A DNA stretch of 64,000 nucleotides from CAYXFD01 sp964464175 (lineage in GTDB: Bacteria; Cloacimonadota; Cloacimonadia; Cloacimonadales; JAJBBL01): positions 13,434 to 77,433 of the forward strand of contig CAYXFD010000013.1 in NCBI GenBank assembly GCA_964464175.1, in the 5' to 3' direction. Position 1 is the stretch's first letter. Every line of letters starts with the position of its first letter. Both the position numbers and the translations under genes were made by a program. Under the pieces are notes generated by a model. That model ran no database searches and was not told the DNA's origin. It was given only the letters and a program-made list of their open reading frames with translations. This document shows, piece by piece, positions 18,601 through 26,531 of this stretch.

Positions 18601-21600
18601 AGAGATGAAACGATAAGAATTATCCAGGCTAATATTGCCCATGCTGTTTCTGTTGCTGAATCACTTTACGAGTTGTATGAGATAGTCCGGGAGGAATTGA
18701 GTACTTTACTTGATACCAGGAACTGTTTTATTGCTTTCTACGATGAAACAACCGGTATGTTTTCCACTCCTTTCGAGAAAGACGTTAAAGACTCAATAAA
18801 ATCCTGGGCTGCCGACGGTTCTTTAACAGGATATGTGCTCAAAAGGAAGAGAGCTATCCTGCTTAGCAAAGAAAGGATCGAGAAAATGGCAGAAGCCGGC
18901 AGGGTCAGGAAGATTGGAACAACGGCAGAAAGCTGGTTAGGGGTACCAATCAAGATCGACGGTAAATATAAGGCTGTTTTCGTTGTGCAAAATTATAAGA
19001 ACAAGAATGCTTACGACAAAAACAGTGTAGAGTTGTTAAGACTTATTGCCGAGCAGTTGAGTATCTATATTGACCATAAGAAGGCAGAAGACAAGCTGGC
19101 AGAAGAGAGAAAACAGCTGCTGTCGATATTTGACAGTATCGATGAAGCGATCTATATTTCTGATCCTGAGACCTATGAGATATTGTTTGTTAATAAGACC
19201 CTAAAATCGGTTTTCGGAAAGGACCTGATCGGTGGGATTTGCTACCGGGAACTACAAAACCGCGAAACTCCCTGTGAATTTTGCACGAATGACAAAATAC
19301 TGAAAAATAAGGGTTCATCCTATAATTGGGAACACAATAATCTCCATCTGCAAAGAGATTTTCTGATAACCGACAAGATTATCAAATGGACTGACGGGCG
19401 TGATGTCCGTTTTGAGATAGCCAGAGATTTTACAGAATCCAAAAAAGCTCAGGAAAGAGTTAAGGATTTAAACTCATTACTAATGGCAATCCGGAATGTC
19501 AATCAGTTGATAGTTCAGGAAGATGATCTGTTCAAGGTGATGCAGAATTCCTGTGAAATATTGCTGGAGACCAGACAGTATCTGAATATCGAGATCTCCT
19601 TATTAGATGAGAGTGAGGAGTTTATCAGACCTTATGCCACTTCCGGTGAACATGAAAAATCTGACTGGCAGATTTCTCTCACCGGAGAAGGTTCTGTGCT
19701 AAAGTGTATCAAAGAAACGGTATTGACAGGAAAATCAGTTGTTGTCTCTGATCCGGATAACTATTGCCGGACATGTCCCGAGATAAATGATGATTCTCTG
19801 CATGAAACAGTAGTAATTCCGATAAGCCAGAATGAACGGCCTGTCGGGCTAATGCGCACCTGTATGATACAGGGACATAAGATCACTCAGGATGAGATCG
19901 ATCTGCTGGAGGAAGTAGCCGGTGATCTGGGTTTTGCCCGGGCAAAGATTTTAGCCGAGAAGAGTCTGCAAAGCAGTGAGGAACTATTCCGGAATCTCTA
20001 TGAAAACGCTACTATCGGGATTTACCGGACAACCCCTGAGGGGGAGATCCTTTTAGCCAATCAGTCTTTGATCACGATGCTCGGTTTTGAGTCGTTCGAA
20101 GAGCTGAAGAATCGTAATCTGGAAAAAGATTATTTCGAAGCGAGGTACAGCAGAAAGAGTTTCAGAGAACGGCTTGACCGCGAAGGTTTTGTCAAAGGGT
20201 TGGAAACATCCTGGAGACTGATGAACGGCAAGATTATCACAGTCCTGGAAAGTGCCAGAGTTATCCGTGATAACTCAGGAAATCCTCTTTATTATGAGGG
20301 TACTGTGGAAGATATTACTGATAACAAACGGGATGCTGTCATCAAAGAAGTTCAGTATAATATAGCCCATGCCGTTGCTTCAGCGAAAGATATCAGTGAA
20401 CTGTATGAGATAGTAAGAGACGAACTCGCCAAATTGATCGATACTACCAATTTTTATATAGCCCAGTATAATGTAGCTGCCGATGAGTTTTCTTCCCCAT
20501 ACTTCATCGATGAAAGAGATAATATTGCAGTCTGGGATGCGAAGAAATCTTTAACCGGCTATGTTTTGAAGCAGAAGAAAGCTGTTTTAGTGAATAAAGA
20601 AGAACTATTGAAGCTTTATGAAATGAGAGAGGTAGATCTAATCGGGGAAGTGGCTGCAAACTGGTTAGGTGTACCTGTCAGGATTACCGGAAATGTCTGG
20701 GGTGTTATTGTAGTTCAGAGCTATGAAGAAAAGGATATCTATGATGACCACAGCATCAGAATCCTGGAACTGATAGCCAATCAGTTGAGTATTTATATAG
20801 AGCGGAAGCTTGGAGAAGAGAGCCTTCAGGAAAGTGAACGGAAGCAGGCTGCACTTTTGGCTAATTTACCCGGTATGTCCTATCGTTGTAAGAACGACAG
20901 AGATTGGACAATGGAATTTGTTAGTGATGGTTGTCTGGATCTGACGGGTTATAGACAGGAGGAACTGCTGCTTAATGAGAAATTGTCCTTCAATGAGTTG
21001 ATTTTTCCCGAGTATAGGGAAATGCTTTGGGAGAAATGGCAGGAAATTTTAGCTCGAAAGGAAGATTTTGCCGGCGAGTACAAAATCCTAACCAAAGATG
21101 GTCAGGAGAAGTGGGTATGGGAACAAGGAAGCGGCGTCTATACGGAAGAGGGTGAAGTGATAGCTTTGGAGGGGTTTATTACCGATATTACAGAGCGAAA
21201 ACAAGCAGAAGAGGATAGAGAGGTATTAGAGGCTAAGCTCATTCAGGCTCAGAAGATGGATGCAATAGGCAGACTTGCCGGTGGCGTTGCTCACGATTAT
21301 AATAACATGCTCGGTGTTATTCTTGGTCACACGGAAATGATCCTGGCGGATATGGATCCCCATGATCCCAATTATCCTAATCTGAAAGAGATAAAAAAGG
21401 CGACGGAGAGATCAGCTGATCTGACTAAACAGCTTCTGGCTTTTGCCCGTAAACAGACAATATTCCCTAAAAAACTTAATCTGAACAGCAGTATTGATGA
21501 TATGCTCAGAATGTTGCAGAGACTGATAGGGGAGAACATAGAGTTATCCTGGAAACCGGCAGCAGACCTCTGGTCGATAAAGATCGATCCTACGCAGCTG

Positions 21601-22377
21601 AACCAGATATTGACCAATCTCTGTATAAATTCCAGAGACGCTATTGAAGGGATTGGAAAGATAACGATCTTTACTGAGAATGTCACCTTTGATCAAGAAT
21701 TCTGTGCTGATCATCCCGGTTATAAATGCGGTGAGTTTGTTTTGCTCTCCGTGCAGGATAATGGTCACGGGATGGATCAGGAAACTCTTAAGAACATCTT
21801 CGAACCCTTCTACACAACCAAGAAAGTCGGTGAAGGATCGGGGCTCGGGCTCTCCACGATTTACGGTATCGTTCAGCAGAACGAAGGTTTTGTTAATGTA
21901 TATAGTGAACTTAATGAAGGGACTATTTTCAAGATCTATCTTCCCCGTGTCGTGAGTGATGTTACAACTGTTCAAGCGGAGGTAATTCCGGAGAAAGCAG
22001 TCCGCTGTGGAAACGAAACAATTCTGTTAGTAGAAGACGAAATGTCTATCTTATCGATGCTCAAATCGATGCTTGAAAATTCCGGCTACACTGTCCTGGC
22101 GGCAAATTCACCTGAAGAAGCTTTCGGATTGGCAGGTGAGAACAAAGATAAGATCAATATGCTGATAACAGATATGATCATGCCCCAAATGAACGGTTAT
22201 GATCTGGCTCTGAAATTAAAAACCGAGATTTCCGGTTTAAAAGTTCTCTTTATGTCCGGATACATCGATTATGTTCTTAAAAACGAAAACTCCCTTGATT
22301 TCAAGGTTAATTATATTCAAAAGCCATTTTCGTTCAAAGAATTTCTTGCTATGGTTAGAAATCTTCTGGACAGTTAA
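15631..22377 (+). CDS. giant hybrid sensor histidine kinase (REC-PAS/GAF array-HisKA-HATPase-REC)
   Basis: 2248 residues from the ATG at 15631; the frame continues 63 bases upstream, but no ribosome binding site precedes the earlier ATG. Order (approximate residues): receiver 5-125 (Asp58 acceptor); PAS 143-240; GAF 255-417; GAF 427-594; PAS 607-727, 736-860 and 870-990; GAF 996-1150; PAS 1163-1270; GAF 1278-1443; PAS 1451-1567; GAF 1572-1729; PAS 1738-1859; HisKA with His1888 in AGGVAHDYNNML; HATPase with NLCINSRDAIEG, DNGHGMD and GSGLGLS; C-terminal receiver with Asp2181 in ITDMIMPQMNGYD. No membrane segment or signal peptide, so it is cytoplasmic. Two GAF domains share YCxxCP motifs. The last PAS and HisKA are of the type found in large heterotrophic sensors. 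No DNA-binding partner lies beside it; output may go to the receiver-phosphatase at 41281 or elsewhere. Confidence 0.93.
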   Translation: MGSCTDKVILLIDSDDRAANDLRRVIEKYGYSVIIADSGKKAHEVIDSDTNIDLVMLDASLDKGTDVIATAQSILDKRDLPLIFLTTEGSEHEIRKSENIVTYGFIDKGSKAYLVIATIKTALRIYEIQRKLWTHVNRNAALIRVIPDLLFVIDRNGFYREIYASDDDLLALPPEELIGKSLSAVFSQDAVNSFLESFRVCLETGKLQALEYELTVNKERRFFRARITRFNEDSVLSVVQDITESKKAKNKIESLNSLLLSIRNVNQLIVQEDDLLAVMRGASEILVETWQYLNIEISLIDERTGKISPVTSAGKLGHGDWFVIPEVDGNAPTCINDAVKERRTIELEDYQTYCKDCPYFSIAFPHKKIVIPMLENDQLIGLMCVSTTPEQVFFAEEIELLEEVAADLVYAGKKLKAEQKIKEKNRLLTILNDYSMELSSVTVSNNIYSLISHKLKEITNAKFVSISIYEEKTSSLIVKFTTISEESNKKLSGIIGRKLEELRMKVTPEMYRRITQEVVGDAGSLEETTFGSIPKVVSNMIQKVFGVEWFTGIALMHKESLVGTVVIIGDKETKRPDNEDLKAFAGVTANALQRWKAEKSLLESHSKWQFALEGTGDGIWDWDIENGKVNYSANLKKMLGYEDNDLESTMQQKEKLIHSEDLSHYRKKLQSHLKDKTAFFSDECRMLCRDGSYKWVLDRGKVIRRSAGKSPLRMIGVQTDLSYLKETEQELRESEYRYTTIVNNAYDGIILQNAQGEILTWNKAAARILGISEKRVVGHTSLNREWDTIREDGSAYPKEEHPSMITLKTGKPCRNVIMGFKKRSGKVTWININTSPLFKSEDPQPYAVIISLSDITEIKKADKSLKESELRYRLIFENSKDAMMTLEPPTWRFTSGNSAIFDMFKAKDLAEFTACEPWKLSPEKQPDGTLSEEKAKRMIEIAMRKGSSFFEWTHRRLTGEEFSATVLLTRIEMSGSRFLHATVRDISERKRDETIRIIQANIAHAVSVAESLYELYEIVREELSTLLDTRNCFIAFYDETTGMFSTPFEKDVKDSIKSWAADGSLTGYVLKRKRAILLSKERIEKMAEAGRVRKIGTTAESWLGVPIKIDGKYKAVFVVQNYKNKNAYDKNSVELLRLIAEQLSIYIDHKKAEDKLAEERKQLLSIFDSIDEAIYISDPETYEILFVNKTLKSVFGKDLIGGICYRELQNRETPCEFCTNDKILKNKGSSYNWEHNNLHLQRDFLITDKIIKWTDGRDVRFEIARDFTESKKAQERVKDLNSLLMAIRNVNQLIVQEDDLFKVMQNSCEILLETRQYLNIEISLLDESEEFIRPYATSGEHEKSDWQISLTGEGSVLKCIKETVLTGKSVVVSDPDNYCRTCPEINDDSLHETVVIPISQNERPVGLMRTCMIQGHKITQDEIDLLEEVAGDLGFARAKILAEKSLQSSEELFRNLYENATIGIYRTTPEGEILLANQSLITMLGFESFEELKNRNLEKDYFEARYSRKSFRERLDREGFVKGLETSWRLMNGKIITVLESARVIRDNSGNPLYYEGTVEDITDNKRDAVIKEVQYNIAHAVASAKDISELYEIVRDELAKLIDTTNFYIAQYNVAADEFSSPYFIDERDNIAVWDAKKSLTGYVLKQKKAVLVNKEELLKLYEMREVDLIGEVAANWLGVPVRITGNVWGVIVVQSYEEKDIYDDHSIRILELIANQLSIYIERKLGEESLQESERKQAALLANLPGMSYRCKNDRDWTMEFVSDGCLDLTGYRQEELLLNEKLSFNELIFPEYREMLWEKWQEILARKEDFAGEYKILTKDGQEKWVWEQGSGVYTEEGEVIALEGFITDITERKQAEEDREVLEAKLIQAQKMDAIGRLAGGVAHDYNNMLGVILGHTEMILADMDPHDPNYPNLKEIKKATERSADLTKQLLAFARKQTIFPKKLNLNSSIDDMLRMLQRLIGENIELSWKPAADLWSIKIDPTQLNQILTNLCINSRDAIEGIGKITIFTENVTFDQEFCADHPGYKCGEFVLLSVQDNGHGMDQETLKNIFEPFYTTKKVGEGSGLGLSTIYGIVQQNEGFVNVYSELNEGTIFKIYLPRVVSDVTTVQAEVIPEKAVRCGNETILLVEDEMSILSMLKSMLENSGYTVLAANSPEEAFGLAGENKDKINMLITDMIMPQMNGYDLALKLKTEISGLKVLFMSGYIDYVLKNENSLDFKVNYIQKPFSFKEFLAMVRNLLDS

Positions 22378-22513
22378 AAGACTAGCCCTCCTGCAACTTT
22401 ACCTGTGATGGGAATTAGATGAAAATAGTTGCTTTCTGGCAACCAATAAGGGGCAATTATCATTTCGTCATTCGGTATCCAATAAAGACCTAATAAGTGA
22501 GAAAAAAAAGCAA

Positions 22514-23509
22514 ATGCATAGTAACAATAGAGTGTTAGCTCTCTTTTCCGGCGGGCTTGACAGTGTGTTGAGCATTTTGTGGATGAAAAAGCTCGGTTAC
22601 GAAGTTTTACCGGTCTTTTTTGAGAGCTTTTTTTTTGGTGCGGAGAACGCTGAAGAAGCAGCTAAAGCTGCCGGTTTGGAGCTAAAGGTTATCGATATCG
22701 GAGAAGAATTACTGGAAGTTCTAAAAAAACCGCGTTACGGCTTCGGAAAGAATATGAATCCCTGTATTGACTGTCACTCTCTGATGTTTAAAACCGCGGG
22801 GGAACTTCTGGAGAGTGAGGGGAGAGATTTCCTGATTTCGGGGGAGGTCTTAGGACAACGTCCGATGTCACAGAGACTTGATGCTATGAATGCCGTAGCG
22901 AAAATGAGCGGATTTCGCGATCTTATTGTCAGACCCCTGTCACAGAGATTACTCGCTGATACATTGCCCATAAAAAAGGGTTGGGTAAAAAAAGAAGAGA
23001 TGCTCGATATTCAGGGGAGAAGCCGGCAGAGGCAAATAGAACTGGCAAAGGATTTTGGACTGAAGGAGTATAGCACACCTGGCGGAGGTTGTCTGCTAAC
23101 GGATAAGGGGTATTCCGAGCGGCTAAAAGATCTTTTCTCATATAACATGCTGGAAGGGAGATTTATCAAATTTCTCCGCTACGGCAGGCATTTTCGGCTG
23201 AGTCCGGAAGTCAAATTGATAATCGGTAGAAATGAGCAGGAACTGGAAAAAATATTCCGTCTTGTTGAGGATGAGACGGTTATAAAGGCAGCAGACTGTT
23301 TGGGACCGGTAGGTGTTATTAACAAAAGCAGAGAGATGAATCCCGGCGAGTTGCATAGGGCTGCTGAATTGGTTTTAAGTTACACTAATAAAGCTAAGGA
23401 AGAGGATACCATTGCTTACGGCTTGAACAACGACCTTCAGGGTAAGGTCAAGGTTCATAAACTATCACGTAGCAAGATCGATGACCTGCTGATAAAATCT
23501 AATACTTAA
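22514..23509 (+). CDS. PP-loop ATPase, probable tRNA thiolation-type enzyme with NFACT-R-like C-terminus
   Basis: 331 residues. The N-terminus LALFSGGLDSVLS is the SGGxDS PP-loop of N-type ATP pyrophosphatases, used to adenylate a substrate. A Cys pair (NPCIDCHSLMF) and a later Cys (GGGCLLT) resemble the sulfur-handling residues of MnmA/ThiI-type enzymes. The C-terminal ~110 residues (FIKFLRYGRHFRLSPEVKLIIGRNEQE) resemble the NFACT-R/DUF814 fold seen fused to such enzymes. These proteins are often annotated as tRNA 2-thiouridylase-like; the exact modification is unknown. The ribosome binding site is weak. The stop lies 17 nt before the hydrolase gene, so they form a small operon. Confidence 0.8.
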   Translation: MHSNNRVLALFSGGLDSVLSILWMKKLGYEVLPVFFESFFFGAENAEEAAKAAGLELKVIDIGEELLEVLKKPRYGFGKNMNPCIDCHSLMFKTAGELLESEGRDFLISGEVLGQRPMSQRLDAMNAVAKMSGFRDLIVRPLSQRLLADTLPIKKGWVKKEEMLDIQGRSRQRQIELAKDFGLKEYSTPGGGCLLTDKGYSERLKDLFSYNMLEGRFIKFLRYGRHFRLSPEVKLIIGRNEQELEKIFRLVEDETVIKAADCLGPVGVINKSREMNPGELHRAAELVLSYTNKAKEEDTIAYGLNNDLQGKVKVHKLSRSKIDDLLIKSNT

Positions 23510-23526
23510 AAAGAGTGAGGTAGATA

Positions 23527-24159
23527 ATGAAATTTGAACAATTTGTCCTGCTCAAAGATTTCGAAACAAATACCTATCTGTTATGGGATGAAAAGAGCCT
23601 CGAAGCCATGCTGTTAGATCCGGGAGCTCCGGGAGAGCAAGTAGTGAAGTCCATAACCGATAAGAAATTGACTTTGAAGTATATTGTCAATACTCATGGA
23701 CATGGTGATCATATCGGAGGAAACCGCTATTTCAAAGGGAAATATCCTGAAGCAAAATTATGTATTCATCAAGATGATGAACCGATGCTTTACAAAGCAG
23801 ATCTGAATCTGAGCCTGTATTATGAGAAAACTACAGTATCTCCTCCGGCTGAGGTTATACTGGAAGATGGGATGTCACTTTTTCTGGGGAAAGAGGAGGT
23901 GAAGGTCATTCATACTCCTGGGCATACAAAAGGAGGAGTCTGCCTGTTGACGGGTACTTTGCTCTTCAGTGGAGATACCCTCTTTGCCGAAAACGTAGGG
24001 AGAACTGATCTGCCGGGAGGCAGTTTCTCTGATCTGGCAGCTTCGATAAAGAATAAGCTTTTCAGCTTAGAGGGGATGGTTCTGGTGCTTCCGGGTCATG
24101 GTGAGCAAACTACGATCGGAGAAGAAAAGGAATATAACCCTTATGTGGGTGAAGCCTAA
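23527..24159 (+). CDS. metallo-beta-lactamase-fold hydrolase (glyoxalase II-like)
   Basis: 210 residues, the usual length of short glyoxalase-II-type hydrolases. Zinc ligands are visible: THGHGDH (His57, His59, Asp61, His62), HTPGHTKGG, the bridging Asp in FSGDTLF, and the last His in LPGHGEQT. GRTDLPGG is typical of this subgroup. It lacks the longer C-terminal glutathione-binding part of true GloB, so the substrate may be another thioester. GAGG precedes the ATG. It follows the PP-loop gene after 17 nt, and transcription ends at the hairpin at 24197. Confidence 0.9.
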   Translation: MKFEQFVLLKDFETNTYLLWDEKSLEAMLLDPGAPGEQVVKSITDKKLTLKYIVNTHGHGDHIGGNRYFKGKYPEAKLCIHQDDEPMLYKADLNLSLYYEKTTVSPPAEVILEDGMSLFLGKEEVKVIHTPGHTKGGVCLLTGTLLFSGDTLFAENVGRTDLPGGSFSDLAASIKNKLFSLEGMVLVLPGHGEQTTIGEEKEYNPYVGEA

Positions 24160-24196
24160 AGAGTTTGAAGCTTTAATTACGCAGCAATAATAGAAA

Positions 24197-24228
24197 AAGA
24201 GCGGTTACGGAGGGTGGTAACCGCTCTT
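24197..24228. terminator. bidirectional rho-independent terminator
   Basis: A perfect 12-bp stem (AAGAGCGGTTAC at 24197-24208 with its complement at 24217-24228) with an 8-nt loop, between the converging hydrolase and secreted-protein genes. On the minus strand it is followed directly by TTTTTC, making it a strong terminator there; on the plus strand the T-run is weaker. Confidence 0.85.
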
Positions 24229-24253
24229 GTATTTTGTGGGGATCAGTTCGTTT

Positions 24254-26518
24254 TTACTTCAACAGCAGTATCTTATGATTAACCTTCAGGTTTTCAGCTG
24301 TGAAACGAATAAAATATACTCCGGAAGGAACGTTTCCGGAATTATCATCTACTCCGTCCCAGACAAATTCTGAGTTTGCAGAGGGAGAACTCTCGATAAG
24401 CGTTCTGACTAACTGCCCTTTGGTATTGTAAATCTTCAGGCTGATGGGACTGTTTGGCGAGTAGTTGATTTTATCCAATGAGATAGTTATGCTGGGATTA
24501 AAGGGATTGGGATAAGCTGTTATTCTATCGGAGCGAGAGGGTACCGGTATCAGTATATCCTGATCAGTACTTACCCAATACCCGGAACCGGAACCGCCAT
24601 AAGCTCCCATATCATTTCTTACCGTTCCTTTGGCGGGAAAGAGAGCATATCCGGGATTATCCGGATCTTCCGGATCATTATAGGCAACTCCCGGATTACC
24701 TGTATCCACAGAGGGTGAACTATCCTCTAAGTACCAGATTGCCGACAAACCGTCAAAGTTAACACCCGACCCGTCAGAAGGCTGAATGAATAAAGGATCT
24801 TCATCAATATTATCTGTTCCTGAAGATCCGCCGCTGATATTGCTGTATTCAATTAGAGTAACGGAATTGGGGAAACTGGAAAGAGCAGGTTCTGCTCCTC
24901 TGATGATGGAGTTACGTATCTGTAAGAAGGAGTTATGGTTGAAGATGTGGAAAGCGTTAGTTCCCAGGTTTACATTATGGGTAATGGTATTGTTGATAAA
25001 ATTAACAGCAGCACCTGATTTTACGCCAAAAGCCGAGGAAAATTGCCCGGAGTTGTTGACGAAGAGATTGTTCTTAACATCAAAGCTTGAAGCATTGATC
25101 TCCAGAGCTGCAATTCCGTTTGTGCTCTGATTGTTGGCAAAGATGTTGTTTTGGAGAGTAATATTATCGGTAGTGCTTATCTTCAAAGCTCCGGGATCAT
25201 TGCCCCCGGAATTTTGGTAGAAGGTGTTTCCTATTATATTGACCCGGGAACCTGTTACGATTAGAGCAGCTTGATTTGCTTTAGAGATATGGCAATTCTT
25301 CAGCGTGTTCTCAATCTGGCTGTCTATTATTCTCATCCCCAGCCACCAGGTATCTGAAGTAAAGACAATCGGTTCCTGCTCTTCAGCGTTAGCATAAAGA
25401 TACCCTTCAATCGTAATAGAACTCTGACTGGTACGAATTTCAACCCCCGGTTCGATGATCAGGAAAGAGTCTTCGGGAACGATAACGTCACCGGAGATAA
25501 GATAGGGACTATGAGCTGAATGCCAAGTACCGCCTATGTTTCCGGAGATGCCTTCCGGGGCTGTCACAACTATGTAGTTTTCCGAAACCAACTCTTCCGT
25601 ATCAGTTCCGTCAGAGACACGGAGAGTAATGTCATAAGTTCCGGGTTCAGTATAGGTAAAAGCCGGATTTTGCTCCGTACTGTCGATATTTCCGTCTCCG
25701 TTAAGATCCCATTCCCAGGAAACAATATTCTGAGAGGGCATGGAATGGTCATAAAACTGAACAGACAGACTGGGTGGTCCCTGATGGACATTGCTCGAAA
25801 ACATAGGCATAAGCCCGGCAAATGAGGCTTTGGCAGCCTGATGGATAGGGGCATTACCGGTCACGAGACTCTGGACAATAACCACTGCGGAAACATTGTA
25901 TATATCCCAGGAAGTATCAAGATTGAATGTATGCGAGAAGGTTTCGGATTGTCCGGTTGAGGTCAGATTGAAATTCTGCTGGCTATACGCCTTGACAGAG
26001 GCAAAATAGTCAGGATCCATTACTCCGGTCAGGTCGTAAGTCAGAATGAATAATATCCGGTTGTTGGTTGTCGAAATATTGCCGGTCATAATAGTCTCAG
26101 CATTGACGAGTAACTGATTCTGGTCATTAATGGTAAGGTCGAGATTTATCTCGAGGGGGCTGTTCAGTCCCACTAATTGATTGTAGGCATTCACGTAGTT
26201 ATTATAGGCATTGGTAGCACCTATAATAGTATTCGTTCCTCCCCATTGAGCATGAGGCACATATTGTCCGTTATAAAGTCCGAATCTTGTCGAGAAACTG
26301 GGGCTGGTGTGAGCACCGTTAGCTTGCCAAATAAGGGGAATGAAATAGGGGAAGTTATCAGGGTCATTAAAAAGTTGAGCCAACGCAGACCGCGCTGGGG
26401 GGCAACTCGGGCACGTAGTTGACGTGAACATTTCTCCCACGACAAACATCTGTGTGCCCAGCAACAGAGGTGTCAGCAGGAGAAGAAAGCTTAGAAAAAA
26501 GAGAAGCTTCTTCATCAT
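24254..26518 (-). CDS. secreted thioredoxin-fold / PKD / beta-helix protein with sorting domain
   Basis: 754 residues. Signal peptide ~1-21 (ends LLLGTQ). An Omp28-like thioredoxin-fold region follows, with the CxxC pair in MFTSTTCPSCPPARSAL. A PKD domain (~237-320) shows VSWEWDLNGDGNIDS and YTEPGTYDITLRVSDG. A right-handed parallel beta-helix (~325-620) is rich in short NNIFANN and NNLFVNNSG rungs. The sorting domain starts YPNPFNPSITIS and ends KILLLK. AAGGAG precedes a double ATG. It lies 13 nt after the gene that starts at 28589, so the two are one transcript, ended by the hairpin at 24197. The CPSC pair suggests redox activity outside the cell or a disulfide-stabilised fold; the rest suggests surface binding. 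Confidence 0.85.
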   Translation of the reverse strand: MMKKLLFFLSFLLLLTPLLLGTQMFVVGEMFTSTTCPSCPPARSALAQLFNDPDNFPYFIPLIWQANGAHTSPSFSTRFGLYNGQYVPHAQWGGTNTIIGATNAYNNYVNAYNQLVGLNSPLEINLDLTINDQNQLLVNAETIMTGNISTTNNRILFILTYDLTGVMDPDYFASVKAYSQQNFNLTSTGQSETFSHTFNLDTSWDIYNVSAVVIVQSLVTGNAPIHQAAKASFAGLMPMFSSNVHQGPPSLSVQFYDHSMPSQNIVSWEWDLNGDGNIDSTEQNPAFTYTEPGTYDITLRVSDGTDTEELVSENYIVVTAPEGISGNIGGTWHSAHSPYLISGDVIVPEDSFLIIEPGVEIRTSQSSITIEGYLYANAEEQEPIVFTSDTWWLGMRIIDSQIENTLKNCHISKANQAALIVTGSRVNIIGNTFYQNSGGNDPGALKISTTDNITLQNNIFANNQSTNGIAALEINASSFDVKNNLFVNNSGQFSSAFGVKSGAAVNFINNTITHNVNLGTNAFHIFNHNSFLQIRNSIIRGAEPALSSFPNSVTLIEYSNISGGSSGTDNIDEDPLFIQPSDGSGVNFDGLSAIWYLEDSSPSVDTGNPGVAYNDPEDPDNPGYALFPAKGTVRNDMGAYGGSGSGYWVSTDQDILIPVPSRSDRITAYPNPFNPSITISLDKINYSPNSPISLKIYNTKGQLVRTLIESSPSANSEFVWDGVDDNSGNVPSGVYFIRFTAENLKVNHKILLLK

Positions 26519-26531
26519 TACTCCTTTTGAT

